This document shows positions 11,850-28,581 of a stretch of 64,000 nt of DNA, piece after piece. The notes under the pieces are model-generated. The model searched no databases, was not told the origin of the DNA, and saw only the letters and a list, made by a program, of their open reading frames with translations. The stretch covers positions 4,425,332-4,489,331 of the forward strand of contig OY811972.1 in NCBI GenBank assembly GCA_963681505.1, written 5' to 3'. Each line of letters starts with the position of its first letter. Within the stretch, counting starts at the first letter, position 1. The DNA comes from Eunapius fragilis. Its lineage: Eukaryota > Porifera > Demospongiae > Spongillida > Spongillidae. The translations under genes and the position numbers were made by a program.

Positions 11850-13047
11850 ACAGCTATGTACTATTGTGTGGGCGGTGGTGTTATTGAAAAAGTCGTGGTA
11901 TAGTAAAGACAAGGCTCGCTATAAACACTTTGCTAGAAAGTATGATATGGCTGTCAAAGAATTCATCTTGCCTCAGGAAAACAACGTTCTCAAGAAGAAA
12001 TGCTTATCATCTTTCTATTCATATGTAAATTCCAAGCTTAATACCTCTCAGTGTATACCCCCTCTCATTGACTCCAATGACAATTTGGCTGTCTCAAATC
12101 ATGATAAATGTACTGTGCTTAATGATTATTTTGCTTCTGTCTTTACTGCTGACGACGGTTTGCTCCCAGAATTTGTGCCTCGTCTCTCTGAAAACAAATC
12201 CCTAAATTGTGTTCTCTTCCCATTTGACACGGTTCTTAAGACTTTAAAACCATTGCCATCAAAATGTTCTAAAACTCCTGATGGCTTCCCCGCTTTTTTC
12301 TTAAAGTCTTTAGCCCCAGCTATTGCTTTCCCATTATCACTCCTTTTTGAGATGTCTATGAGTACAGGACATATACCCTTAGTTTGGAAGACAGCATTTG
12401 TATGTCCTGTCTTTAAAAAGGGTTTCACGTAAACAGCTCAGTAACTATAGACCTATCTCACAAACGTGTATCCTTTGTAAAGTTATGGAAAGTATTATAT
12501 CATCTTCTATGATATCCTTCCTTCGTACTCATAATCTTATCTCACAGGATTAGTTTGGTTTCCTCGCTCGACGTTCTGCTTGTACTCAGTTATTGATAAC
12601 TCTGAACAATTGGACATTGAATGTTGACAACGGCATGAAGGTGGATGTTGTGTATACTGATATTGCTGAGGTCTTTGACACTGTCTCCCATTCGAAATTA
12701 TTGCTAAAGATTGAGGCTTATGGCTTTAAATCAAACTTACTTCAGTGGATAAGAGCCTTTTTAAACGACCGCACACAATGCGTATATGTAGGACTTGATG
12801 TATCATCTCCTAAATCCATCATCATGCAGTGGTGTACCTCAGGGTTCTGTCCTTGGCCCTCTCTTGTTTCTGATATATGTCAATGACCTTCCTAACCATG
12901 TCCAATCTCCAGCTGGCATTAAAATCTTTGCTGATGACACAAAACTGTACCTTGGTTATACTGAAAATCAAAACACACCACTTATGCAATCCTTTTTGTT
13001 CATGGTCCAAGACATGGCAACTGACTGCTGCTTATTCCAAGTGTTCT
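11850..13047 (+). pseudogene. CR1/L2-like LINE, upstream part of the reverse transcriptase
   Basis: The conceptual protein begins with the linker region (SKDKARYKHFARKYD) and runs into a non-LTR reverse transcriptase. Visible motifs are LSNYRPIS after a frameshift near 12430, VVYTDIAEVFDTVSHSKL (12650-12705; the usual AFD is VFD here), [20 protein letters not shown] (12835-12890, other frame) and the catalytic FADDTKLY (12925-12950). A stop and at least two frameshifts make it inactive. The 5' end is truncated, as is usual for LINEs, with no endonuclease domain. The frame stops at KCS, where the 10.4-kb transposon is inserted, and resumes at 23501. Confidence 0.85.
13044..13047 (+). repeat. 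target-site duplication TTCT, left copy
   Basis: TTCT directly precedes the AACCTCTTCC terminus and recurs directly after the opposite terminus at 23497-23500. One copy is needed to restore the LINE codons Lys-Cys-Ser-Val-Ile-Ser. Confidence 0.85.
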
Positions 13048-13078
13048 AACCTCTTCCAATTTCAGAGTGTAAATTCCA
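13048..13078 (+). repeat. left terminal inverted repeat of the two-gene transposon
   Basis: Pairs with 23466-23496. The first 17 bases are identical and the rest is imperfect. Confidence 0.85.
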
Positions 13079-13362
13079 TTTTAAAAATAAGTGTTGCATG
13101 ACTTGAGTTTTTATGTGCCATTTTATCAATTCGGCTTAGGCTGCTGATAAAATAGCAACAAAAAGACCCTTTCCGTCGAACCTGTACTATTGCATTACGT
13201 TTTTTCTGACTATTCTTATTGGAATTAGTAATCGTTTTAAAAAGATGAACAACTTTTACAACAACAAATTAGAAAGCCAAACATAATATATAATACATAT
13301 ATATAATGCATATATAATGCAACAGAATATGAGTGTACACAATACATTAGAAGTGTTCATAA

Positions 13363-16300
13363 TTAGTACAATCCAAACTCAACACTTGGGTCACGTGTGT
13401 ATTCATCGCGTTCTTCATTATCATCGTGTTCTTCACTATCTGTTTCTTCTTCTCCTTGTCTAATAAGAGTAACGAGTTCTGTTGCTGTTTCATGTAGCAC
13501 AATAACGTTTCGTCGATTCTTCATTGCAATTATTGGAATGGCTGAAAAATAACATCATAACATCAGTGTATGTGTTAATGCATGCAATAGTAAACGTGCT
13601 ATTCTATGGAGTGCAAGTTCTACATGGTTGCATGTTTGGGAATATATTTATGTAAATGCACTTCTGAAATCTGGCCCATCTGCTCTGTAGAAAATTTCAG
13701 ACCTTCCAAAATATAAACATGCAAAAAACTAATGCTGAGAAATACCATCTTCTTTTGCATGCATAGAAATTTCAAGTGTACCAAACTTGACATAGTAGTG
13801 GTTTTGGACACTTAGAAAACTATTAGAATATTTGGATGCTTTGAAATTTCAAGTACAATATTTTAAACAAATACACTGATGCACAGTACCATGCTTAAAT
13901 TTGCTTAGAAATTTCAAGAGGTTTCAGATGCTTTGAAATTTCAAGTGCACCAAAATCTGACCTCTATTTTCCCTTCTACCAAAAGTGATGTACCGTGGTT
14001 TAGCATGCATTGAATTTTCAAGTTCACCAAAAGCTACATTACCTAAAAAAGGACATTTTGACACTTAAATATGTTAAGTTGATAAAAACTGCATTTTACT
14101 TGCATGGGCAACTTCATCATTGCGTGCATATTGTGATAACTTACTTTTGTCATTTCCACAGGAAAGAACACGGTCATTCTCAGTCGATAGTATTGATATT
14201 AGCTGCTCATAGATATTAGTGCCTGTAAAGAAATTTTGTTGTTCTATCTTTATGCAGGTCTTGTCTGATGCAGCTATTAGAAATGGGATCACCATTTGTT
14301 TCAGCAAAGTTCCTGTGGTGTTAATTATTTATTAATTTCATTGTGCGAAAGTACAAAACCATTAATGACCTGAAGGCGGCTCCTGTGAAGTATAATATGC
14401 TGTCTGCACTAGCATGTGTGCAGCACAAAGTTGCCTTTGCAGCTCCCATAACCCTTCAGGCTCATATGAGGATGTAAACACAACCACAGAGTATGTTGTA
14501 ATATTTGAAGCAGTATTGATGGCTTTCACTGTTCGTAAAATGGACACAATCTGTAGGTAAAAATAAGTGTATGTCATTCCGTTGGGTTAATTATAAATGC
14601 ACCAGTAGAATAACACCAGCAAAACTCACGTGCTCACATTCTTCTTTCTCTAAAGCAACAAATGAGAGACAAAAGCCCGCAAAACCTGGGATCATAGACT
14701 TTACTTCTTCGTATGAAATTGAAGATATACATTTCGGTACAAGAATAGTGGAGTGCTTCTTATCATTTGACCAAACAACAAGTGATTGTGCATCAATATC
14801 CATTGGACTAGAATGAACTGTCTTGGATCTGAAGTGAATGATACAGTGCACATTATGCAATTATTCTATTCATTTGCATTGTTTGTAAAACATGCACATA
14901 CCTAACAGCCCTCGAACAGTAATCACTGAATGCAGCAGGTATTGGACTAAAGTTGCATTTAAGAAAAAGGTCAGCTAACTGTTTTTCATTGGCAAAATTT
15001 GGATATCTTTTTTGTGCCTCATTCCAGTCCTTTGTACCTACTAAAGATACAAAGGATTCTACAATTTTTTTCATCTTTTTTTTGTTGAGACTAGTTGAAT
15101 TAAGACTTTTGAGAGTGTTTTCTCCACTTGCACAATTTCGCAGTATTTCCGTGATTTCCATCTCACTGAGGCCTCGCAGACCACGGAAGTTGCTTCCTTT
15201 GCAGTCTGTTTTTGCTGCTACAATTCCTTTGACTTTGATCATTTCATACTTTGTTACAATATCTCTGTACAGTGTGTAGTTATTGTTGCTCAATGAAGAT
15301 AGCATGAATATCATGTTGTCTTCCAACTGTTTCTTCTATCAGATTAAAATAACTATGGACACATTTTTATCTTGACTATTATAGTGTAACTTACAGTCAT
15401 CATTAGTGTGCTAGCACAAGAATTTTTCCATTCACTGCTTCTGTCTGGAGGTTCTTCTGTTAATGACTTCTTTGCCATTGAGTAGAGTTGCAATCGACAA
15501 AGGTGAACCTTAGAGGAAAAAAAAAACATAAGTACTTGGAGGAATGAAATTCAAACATTTTACCTTGTCCTGTGTCGTCATTTTGCAGGTGAAATCAGTT
15601 GCACGATTATGCCGAAGGGCTAGATGCTGTGCTTGTTCATCAGACATGTGTGAATAAACACTCACTCGTCTAGAAGAGAATTGAGGGTCTCGTCTTAAGT
15701 CTTCATTTTCTTGTGCCAGTTGCTGCAAGGCTATTCTAGAATGATTACCGCCTATTGTTTCATATGTAAATGCTTCAGGATGCTTAGAATCAAACTGTTC
15801 ATCATCCCTTAGCCTAGCAATCGCAATCATAGGAGCAACGTGACTAGTTCTGTTCTCTAACATTTCCAGCTTTAAGCTGGCAATAAAGTGATCATCTGGA
15901 TCCCGTATGCTGCATTCCTTTCTCGGAGGAAGCAGGCAGCTAATTGGTATTGCAAAGTTTCCTGCAAAATAATAGGTGCAATAATTACAGGGCATTCAAA
16001 CTTGTCTATGAATGCGGTCAAGTTTTGTTGTTTCAATTCACGTTGGGTGCACATAAAAACAGTCAATACTACTTGGAATGTGTGACAAATGAAGTACGTT
16101 ATGTGTCTACATGTGTGTGTGTGGGTGTAGCAGTTGAGATGTCAGTGCATTGTGCGCAGGACAGCACCGAATGATGCACATTTAAAGTGTACTCGAACGT
16201 AAGTATGATACACATGAACGTACCAAGGAAGCATGATTCAAGTATTTTGTCAAACTCTTCAGGTACATCAACTTCTTCCGTGTTACCTTTCCTCCGCTTT

Positions 16301-16954
16301 GGTTGCAACGCTGATGATGCACCTGTTGTTCCAAAGAGAAGGGCTATTAATAATGAATAGCAAAAAAGCTTATAGTTTTGCGTACATTCATCTTCACATT
16401 GGATGTTTCCGGGTTGTTTAGATGGGCTTGATCTCGGTACTAAATAGCGAAAATTGAAGATATTAACTATGAGTTAATGATCACTATACTATTCAATGTA
16501 CCTTTTGATGAAATGCTGAATTTTCCGTCCACAGACAGTTTAGGTTTCACTTTATTCTGCCATATTTGTACGAAATTAGAAGTCGATCCAACTCGTTCAA
16601 AAAGTTTTGAGAAGTCGTTGTCTGATGAGTCGAAGTTGTCAGGCGATAGTTGTTTTGCAGGAGGGGTACCATGGATGGATTTGAACTACAAAAATACAGA
16701 TTATCCTTTTAGACATTTAAAACATTTAGCAATCACGATAAGTTGGTAACGGTTATTAGCTTGTTTGCATTCAGCGTAGTTTAACGTACAACTAAGAACG
16801 ACTTCTCAGCTTTTTTGAAGTCCTTAACGTCAATCACAGCTCCTACGTAGGGACGCTTTCCTTCTTTGAAGTTGCCTTCTGCTCTCATTCTTTCACCTCT
16901 TTTGACTAAAACCACAAATCCTTCGTCGTCAACTCTTAAGCTCCACAAAGACAT
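13363..16954 (-). CDS. transposon-borne protein with a ParB-like motif (724 aa, 11 exons)
   Basis: Exons in transcript order: 16954-16790, 16685-16502, 16439-16386, 16322-16224, 15961-15564, 15508-15395, 15335-14902, 14828-14630, 14550-14370, 14312-14145, 13541-13363. Every junction is GT-AG, phases agree, and the sum is 2,175 nt, ending in TAA. Exon 5 carries the notable part: MIAIARLRDDEQF at 212-224, then YETIGGNHSRIALQQL at 234-249, where GGNHSR (238-243) matches the G-x-H-R box of the ParB/sulfiredoxin fold. ALRHNRATDF follows. In bacterial ParB this box binds and hydrolyses CTP; in related nucleases it acts on DNA. The C-terminus is acidic (EEETDSEEHDDNEERDE). Role inferred: a DNA-binding, clamp or nuclease partner of the transposase encoded divergently 114 bp away. 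It may equally be a captured gene. No signal peptide or membrane segment. The gene model is firm; the function is tentative. Confidence 0.75.
13766..14020 (+). repeat. cluster of GAAATTTCAA palindromic motifs, left end of transposon
   Basis: Exact or near copies lie at 13766, 13842, 13908, 13934 and (TGAATTTTCAA) 14011, often followed by GTGCACC or GTGTACC. They sit in the last intron of the minus gene. The same motif clusters near the right end at 22507-22642. Confidence 0.7.
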
Positions 16955-17068
16955 TTCACGAACTTCTACGCGCGAAAATAATGAGAATTTTCAGCAGGTA
17001 GACATAGAATTAAATGCGCATGCGCGTGCTACATAATAAGTTGCAGCTGTGGCTACACTTTGTAAGTT
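16955..17068. promoter_or_regulatory. bidirectional promoter between the two transposon genes
   Basis: Only 114 bp separate the two start codons, so the 5' leaders and core promoters must overlap. The palindrome TGCGCATGCGCG at 17015-17026 matches the NRF1 consensus (YGCGCAYGCGCR), which is typical of animal divergent promoters. No TATA box is evident. Confidence 0.6.
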
Positions 17069-23144
<6,076 letters not shown>

Positions 23145-23465
23145 ACATGTGTATTTATTTATTCATTAGTTTAGAAAGTTAAGAACAATTGGAATTGGTC
23201 AAAATCATGAAATAGTGTTGGTGTATAGCATTCAATTTATAAAGGAACAGTTAATTTTCTGCAATTGGCACAAAATAGTTGCATATAATTTACACTGGAC
23301 CTGCTTCTATGCAATCCACATAGCTTGAAAAAATCTAGTTCGTAACAAGATAGCAGTCACCATGATGCTTGCTTTATGAATAAAACACCGTGTTATTGAA
23401 AAAAGCTGCAAAAGAACAGTAAAAAATTACTTAATGAAGATGATTTCCTCATGTTTGGTAGTAAT

Positions 23466-23496
23466 TGGAACATACAGTGTGAAATTGGAAGAGGTT
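23466..23496 (-). repeat. right terminal inverted repeat of the two-gene transposon
   Basis: Ends TGAAATTGGAAGAGGTT, the exact complement of the first 17 bases at 13048. The flanking TTCT is at 23497-23500. Confidence 0.85.
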
Positions 23497-24308
23497 TTCT
23501 GTCATTTCTTTTGGTTCTCATGGTTCTGAGCCTACTTCACCTTACTCACTTTCTGGTATTCCTTTGCAATTCGTATTATCTATAAGAGATCTTGGGGTGT
23601 GTTTGAATTCAGATCTTACGCCAAGCATGCACTGCTCAAATATTGCCGCCATGGCTTTCAATAGGAGCTGTCTTCTCTTAAAATGCTTTCATTCTAACGA
23701 TGTGTCTCTCCTTGTGCGTCCATATAAGGTGTATGTTCGTCCCCTTCTGGAAAGTAATACCTAAGTTTGGAATCCCAGGTTCCATAAAGATATTCAATGT
23801 ATTGAACGTGTTCAGAGATTTTTCACTTGTGCCATAATCAAACGTACTGGTATACCATATATGGATTATGATGATCGCCTTGCGAACCTGCGTTTACAGT
23901 CCTTAGAGTACAGGAGAGTCTTCTACGACCTTGTTATGTGCTACAAGATCTATAATAACCTGGTTGATTTACCTTTTGAGAGTTTTTTCACCAAACCGGC
24001 TAGGTCGTATTCCATCCGAGGTCATCCTTGTATCCTGCGATCCAAACATTTACCCCATCATGCATTCCGAGCGCATTTTTATGATACCTATATGGAACCA
24101 CTTACCCCAAGATGTTGTCACTTCATTGAACATTACAGTTTTTCGTACCCGACTTAGATCTGTTGACCTATCACCCTTTTGTATGTCATATCTCTTCCAT
24201 GTTTAGGCAGTTTGTAAGTGCACGTACACATCGTGCCACTACTTGCCATTTTGCATATGTATGTGTGTTTATATGTATGCAATCAATCAAATCAAATCAA
24301 ATCAAATC
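23497..24308 (+). pseudogene. CR1/L2-like LINE, 3' part with pentanucleotide tail
   Basis: Continues the fragment at 11850-13047: after KCS the frame reads VISFGSHGSEPTSPYSLSGIP, then IRDLGVCLNSDLTPSMHCS and the thumb/C-terminal region (LLLKCFHSNDVSLLVRPYKV, a TAA near 23761, then VWNPRFHKDIQCIERVQRFF). It ends in tandem ATCAA units at about 24280-24308, the short-repeat tail typical of the CR1/L2 clade in place of poly-A. A stop and a frameshift near 24000 make it inactive. Confidence 0.85.
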
Positions 24309-24556
24309 AAACCTTTACAAGGCAAAGAGCTGTTTCTACATCCGGACCAATTTTGGCTACGAAAAGTGGTCCGCCCGGACCAATCTTCGCGCGACAGTAT
24401 ACCCTCATCAAAACATACCTTATGGGATAAATAACCTCCACTCTGTCCCCCCGCCCCGCTCCCGTCAGCAAAGTTTGGAAACTTTGTCAGAGAGAAACAA
24501 ATGCTCTTTTGATTCAATTTATACATATAAAAACTTGACCTACCGCAAATAAGAAA
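24309..24556 (+). repeat. dispersed repeat, copy 2
   Basis: Begins ACCTTTACAAGGCAAAGAGC exactly where the LINE tail ends and matches 10427-10712 in ordered blocks. The LINE may have landed at the edge of this repeat. No coding capacity. Confidence 0.65.
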
Positions 24557-24637
24557 TGATATTGTCTCGTATTTAAACTAGCGCATCTTATCCATGAACG
24601 CTGATATGTTGGAAGAAGCGTTTGCGTTACGGATATG

Positions 24638-24806
24638 CAGTCTGACCTCGTTAAGTGCGCACTCATTATAAGCGCATTCCCTCGTTAGATGTAATAGTTA
24701 ATGCGGTTACCACACATTACCTATGTCTGCATGCAATGTGCAATCTATGCCTTAAGTATGGTAAGAGCGCAGGAACAAACGTGGCGCACTTAATGAAGTC
24801 AGGCTG
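24638..24806. mobile_element. pogo/Tigger-like MITE
   Basis: The left end CAGTCTGACCTCGTTAAGTG pairs with the right end CACTTAATGAAGTCAGGCTG. The CAG start and CCTCGTTA core are typical of Tigger/pogo termini. TA follows the right end; the left TA appears mutated. It is 169 bp and non-coding. A Tigger transposase fragment lies at 63245. Confidence 0.65.
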
Positions 24807-25139
24807 TACATATACGCTGGTGTAACTCGAGACTTATGGTGCATTTACTAATGCATTGTGAATTCATAGCGTTAACGTAATTGAATTGCATGGCCACAAT
24901 GAACGTGTTGTGTGGGGTAGCAGTAACTAGGCTAAGAACACTAAGAGTTTACTCTTTTTCCAGATGAAGTAACTATTTTTCGTTATACGCGGATGCGTGG
25001 TTTTCCATATACGTGAGCCCCTACTGTATAGAGGGGGAAAAAAGGACGAAGCTTGTAGCCATGGAGCCATAGATCGCCTTAGCATTGGTGAGAAGTGCTA
25101 GTCATTAAAACAACTATTTGCCGTTCAAGTAGAGCTAAA

Positions 25140-25412
25140 AACGTGTACTTTTACCTTCCCTAGCCCGTTCGATGTACCGCCCGGAATGTAACGGATAGAT
25201 CCACTAGCACTGCTTTTTTTAAACACCAAAACTATCTTTTATACCGAAGCGATTTAAGGCTTAGCTATCACGGCCTGATCCTAAAAGGACTTGTACTACA
25301 TGCCTCTAGTATTCAGTGTAACCAGGTCCCTTGAGAGACCGAACGGCAAAACCTTTGTTTTGCTGTACACCTGGTGTACAATTATACCTCCGCTCAGGAC
25401 AATAAACATCCG
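25140..25412 (-). mobile_element. decayed relative of the 8097-8394 hairpin MITE
   Basis: Blocks GACCGAACGGCAAAA, TTTTGCTGTACACC and CTCAGGACAATAAACAT near 25340-25410 match the complement of the 8097-8180 arm. TAACGGATAGATCCACTAGC near 25190 matches its inner inverted block. Confidence 0.55.
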
Positions 25413-25710
25413 GGATCGGTAGGCTACTCCCCGCGTTATGCTATGTTGGATCGTTCTAATTCAATTGACTTATCCTGCTTCATTTAATATTCTCAGAACA
25501 ATATTAAATGCAGGATGCATAACTGCTTGTAGATGACAACAAAGAGGTCTATTATAGTTCTTCCGAATCTTTTGTCTGTTGAACAATACTCAGCACTCAG
25601 TAATCTTTTGGAACAGGAATTTTAAAATGTTAATTGGTGGTATGGCTGAAAAGGAAAAATCAAGTAGACCTATCTTATATAGCATGTTGTCTATACAAAC
25701 TATATTGTAG

Positions 25711-25867
25711 GAGGCATTCATCATCTGTACAGTCTACAACATCACATCTCTCAGGCTCTTCTGCACGAAAGCTGGATTATTCTAGCATGGCCCAGTCCTC
25801 AATCTTGCCCCGGTACACCAAAAGGGATTTACGGAGCTATGTGAAGACTAAGAAATCACTACAGTAA
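25711..25867 (+). CDS. candidate terminal exon, unknown gene
   Basis: A good acceptor (ACTATATTGTAG) precedes an open frame RHSSSVQSTTSHLSGSSARK to VKTKKSLQ and a TAA stop. It is rich in Ser and basic residues. A possible upstream exon starts near 25557 (LPNLLSVEQYSALSNLLEQ), but no donor joins the two convincingly. The stop lies 5 bp before the TIR at 25872. Confidence 0.25.
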
Positions 25868-27004
25868 CCGCGGTCACAAATAAGACCGCGCGCAAATAAG
25901 CCCACTTATCTAATACGTTCCTCTTTCCACGAATCAGAGTAATACGACAACAATAAGCGTCGCGTGACTTTAAAAAGGGGGCGATTTAGTACGAAATTCC
26001 TAGAAAGATAATCTCGTTGCAATCCAAGATAACCCCGTACATGCAAGAACGACTATAACTCAACCGTTCACGTAAATAGGCCTCCCTTTTCAGCGCGGAT
26101 CGAGAACAATTATTAGCTAATCATGCATGCGGGGACGTTATTAATGCAGGGCTGCATAAAACCCTTCAGTTTTGATATGCACGCACGTGTAGAGTTGCGT
26201 GTGGTTGGCCATACGCTGATGCACTGTCTAGGAAGCGCGATCGCCACGTAAGGAAAGGGCGAGTGTTAATAACCATAGAACAGTATTTTTTTTGTAAGCG
26301 TACTTGCTCAAGCTGCTTGATCAAATACTACAGAGCGTTTCGCTTTTGTCCTGGCTTAAGGTCTGACTCCGCCTGAGTTCATATGGTTATCCGTATTTAT
26401 ATTAAGACCAGAGCACTGCTGTTTGCGGCTGGACACATTTCAGATAAATGGCTAATACGGTATACCTTTTGAATGGTGTAAAATAATTTACTTTTAGAGC
26501 TCATTATAAATCGTACTTTTTGTGACCCACATTTCGTGCTTTTTTCAAGTCATAGCTTTGAGATGATTCATTCGTACTCTCTATCATCGCACTAAGGAAA
26601 ATCTCCAACGCGCACAACCTACAATATTATTCGAATCGTTGCGCATCGTTTTTATACGCCGCATGTGATGGAGGCGGTAACTGAGAGGGGGTAATTTGAT
26701 CGTGTGTAGCAAAGACAGCGACAATAGAATTGAGGTCAGCGAGTTATGACATTAACACGACAGATCAAGAAGCACAATTAGAACAAGCCACAGTTTTGTT
26801 TTACCAACATACGCGGCGTGTGTATTTCGGAATAATCGGTGCGGTTTGAATGGAGCATCACTACATTAACAAAGGTCAGGAGCGATGCAGGGTGTGCGGT
26901 CGCTTGCTTGTGGCACCTGATAAGAAACCAAACCGTTCAAATCAATGCACAGAGTTTGCATCAGATTTACACTTGGTATTCTATTAACAACATCCACCCA
27001 TGCA

Positions 27005-27235
27005 TGAGGGTGGTATTAATAGCTGAGATGGGGGTACGGGTGGCTGAGATGAGAATGGTACTGGTGGCTGAGATGAGGCTGGTATTGGTGGCTCAGACTC
27101 AATGACAGGTGGCTGAAATGAGGCTGGTACTGGCTGAGATAAGACGGGTACAGGTGACTGAGATACTGGCTGAGATAAGACTGGAAAAGGTGACTGAGAT
27201 GAGACTGGTACAGGTGGCTGAGATGAGACTTTTCC
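27005..27235 (+). repeat. minisatellite, GGCTGAGATGAGACTGGTAC unit, block 1
   Basis: Degenerate tandem copies of about 20-24 bp (GTGGCTGAGATGAG plus a GGTACTG variant). The same unit resumes at 27640-27800. Proline/valine-rich open frames on the minus strand come from this repeat. Confidence 0.85.
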
Positions 27236-27289
27236 TGAAGGGGAGGGGGGGGCCAGAATAGGGCAAGGGTGCGTCATTTCACAGCCACG

Positions 27290-27635
27290 AATGTTTTGTC
27301 GGCTTTCGGTGGATTCAACCAGCGAGGGGCGGGGGGGGGGGGGGGGGGGGGGGGGGGAGGGTTCCTTCCTGCTTCGGCTCATTCAACCAGCGGGGGTGGT
27401 GGTGGAGGGGGGTGCTGTCTGTCTGCTTTCAGCTGATTCAACCAGCGAGGGTGGGGGGTGCCGTCTGTCTGCTTTCAGCTGATTCAACCAGTAAGGGGAG
27501 GGGGGGGGGTGCTGTCTGTCTGCTATTCAACCAGCGAGGGGGGAGTTCTGTCAGCTTTCAGCCAATTCAGCCAGTGGGGGGGTGCGCATGTATGTAAACT
27601 TTTATTACACAAGGGAGGGGGGGGGGGGGGGGGCC
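27290..27635 (+). repeat. G-rich minisatellite, TTCAACCAGCGAGGGG unit
   Basis: About five copies of a 45-55-bp unit (CTGCTTTCAGCTGATTCAACC, split by G-runs), including a poly-G run of about 30 at 27329-27357 and another at 27614-27632. Confidence 0.85.
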
Positions 27636-27639
27636 ATGG

Positions 27640-27800
27640 GTACAGGGTGTCTGAAATGAGGCTGGTACGGGTGGCCAAGATGAGGCTGGTACAGGTGGCT
27701 GAGATGAGACTGGTACTGGTGCCTGAGATGAGGCTGGTACTGGTGGCCAAGATGAGATGGTAGTGCTTGAGATGAGGCTGGTACTGGTGAGATGGTAGTA
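27640..27800 (+). repeat. minisatellite, block 2
   Basis: Further copies of the GCTGAGATGAGGCTGGTACTG-type unit, separated from block 1 by the G-rich minisatellite. Confidence 0.8.
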
Positions 27801-28513
27801 AGACATAAGTAAGATCCAACAGTTGCTCTGAACTATGAAAGAACAACTGCTGTTCATTGCCCTACATAACGCGCCGCCAATCCCACATTAAGACCTACTA
27901 GTAACCAAACATATTACCGATACTCCCAGTATTTCTTGCTAACTTTTAGTACATTTGTTCGCCGTCAGAAAAAAACTGTGGCTACAAACCATTGCAAATA
28001 TCTATTAGTACATTTAGTTCCCTTTACGAACCAACCTTTATTTCTGATTTCATATTGTCGCAGGCGTGGAGAATCGCTTCTAGATATGCAAAGACTAACC
28101 CGCTTTCAGGGTCCGTAGCTTGCTGTAGCAGGTTGACTACCCCTCGTGGTTTTGCGACACAAATAGAAAAAAAAGTGTACCTTTCCTTGTATCGTGTTAA
28201 AATGGCGATTAGTCAATCGGTGTTTTTGAGTGGCCTCACGTTCCAAAGTTCTTCGGTTGTTAACGTCGTTGTTAAGGGCATGACAATCATTTCAATTTTT
28301 TGGAAAACGGATCTAGTGTCCTCAAAACATTGGGCCGCAAACACCAGTGAGATAAGACCGAATATCTGATTGCACTTGGTGGTCTTATTTGTGACCCCTT
28401 CCTGAATGAACCGCGGTTAACCGCGCAACCGCGATGATCCAATTTAACCGGAATCGGGCCGGATAACCCAGGTCACAATTACGTTTGTTTTTGGATTCCG
28501 TCTCGTGAAAATA

Positions 28514-28525
28514 ATGTATTTAAGT
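28514..28525 (+). promoter_or_regulatory. TATA-like element of the peroxidase gene
   Basis: TGTATTTAAG lies about 60-65 bp before the ATG at 28582, a reasonable position for a TATA box with a short leader. Sequence evidence only. Confidence 0.35.
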
Positions 28526-28581
28526 GCACTGCGCCGCCGGCAATATAGTATACACTGCATGCGTGCTTTTGCTTACGCAAA

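Larger units (their letters stand above)
25872..28396. mobile_element. possible non-autonomous TIR element, 2.5 kb
   Basis: GGTCACAAATAAGACC at 25872-25887 is matched by its exact complement at 28381-28396. There is no transposase and no clear target duplication. The interior holds two minisatellites and poly-G runs. Sixteen matching bases 2.5 kb apart are unlikely by chance, but this is not proof of one element. Confidence 0.45.

Noticed and set aside
13363-16954. Bacterial contamination as the source of the ParB-like motif
   Set aside because: Eleven spliced exons with consistent phases and a position inside a mapped eukaryotic transposon.
26984-27857. Pro/Ser/Val-rich open frames on minus
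   Set aside because: Arise from the GAGATGAG-type minisatellite and G-runs; no independent coding evidence.
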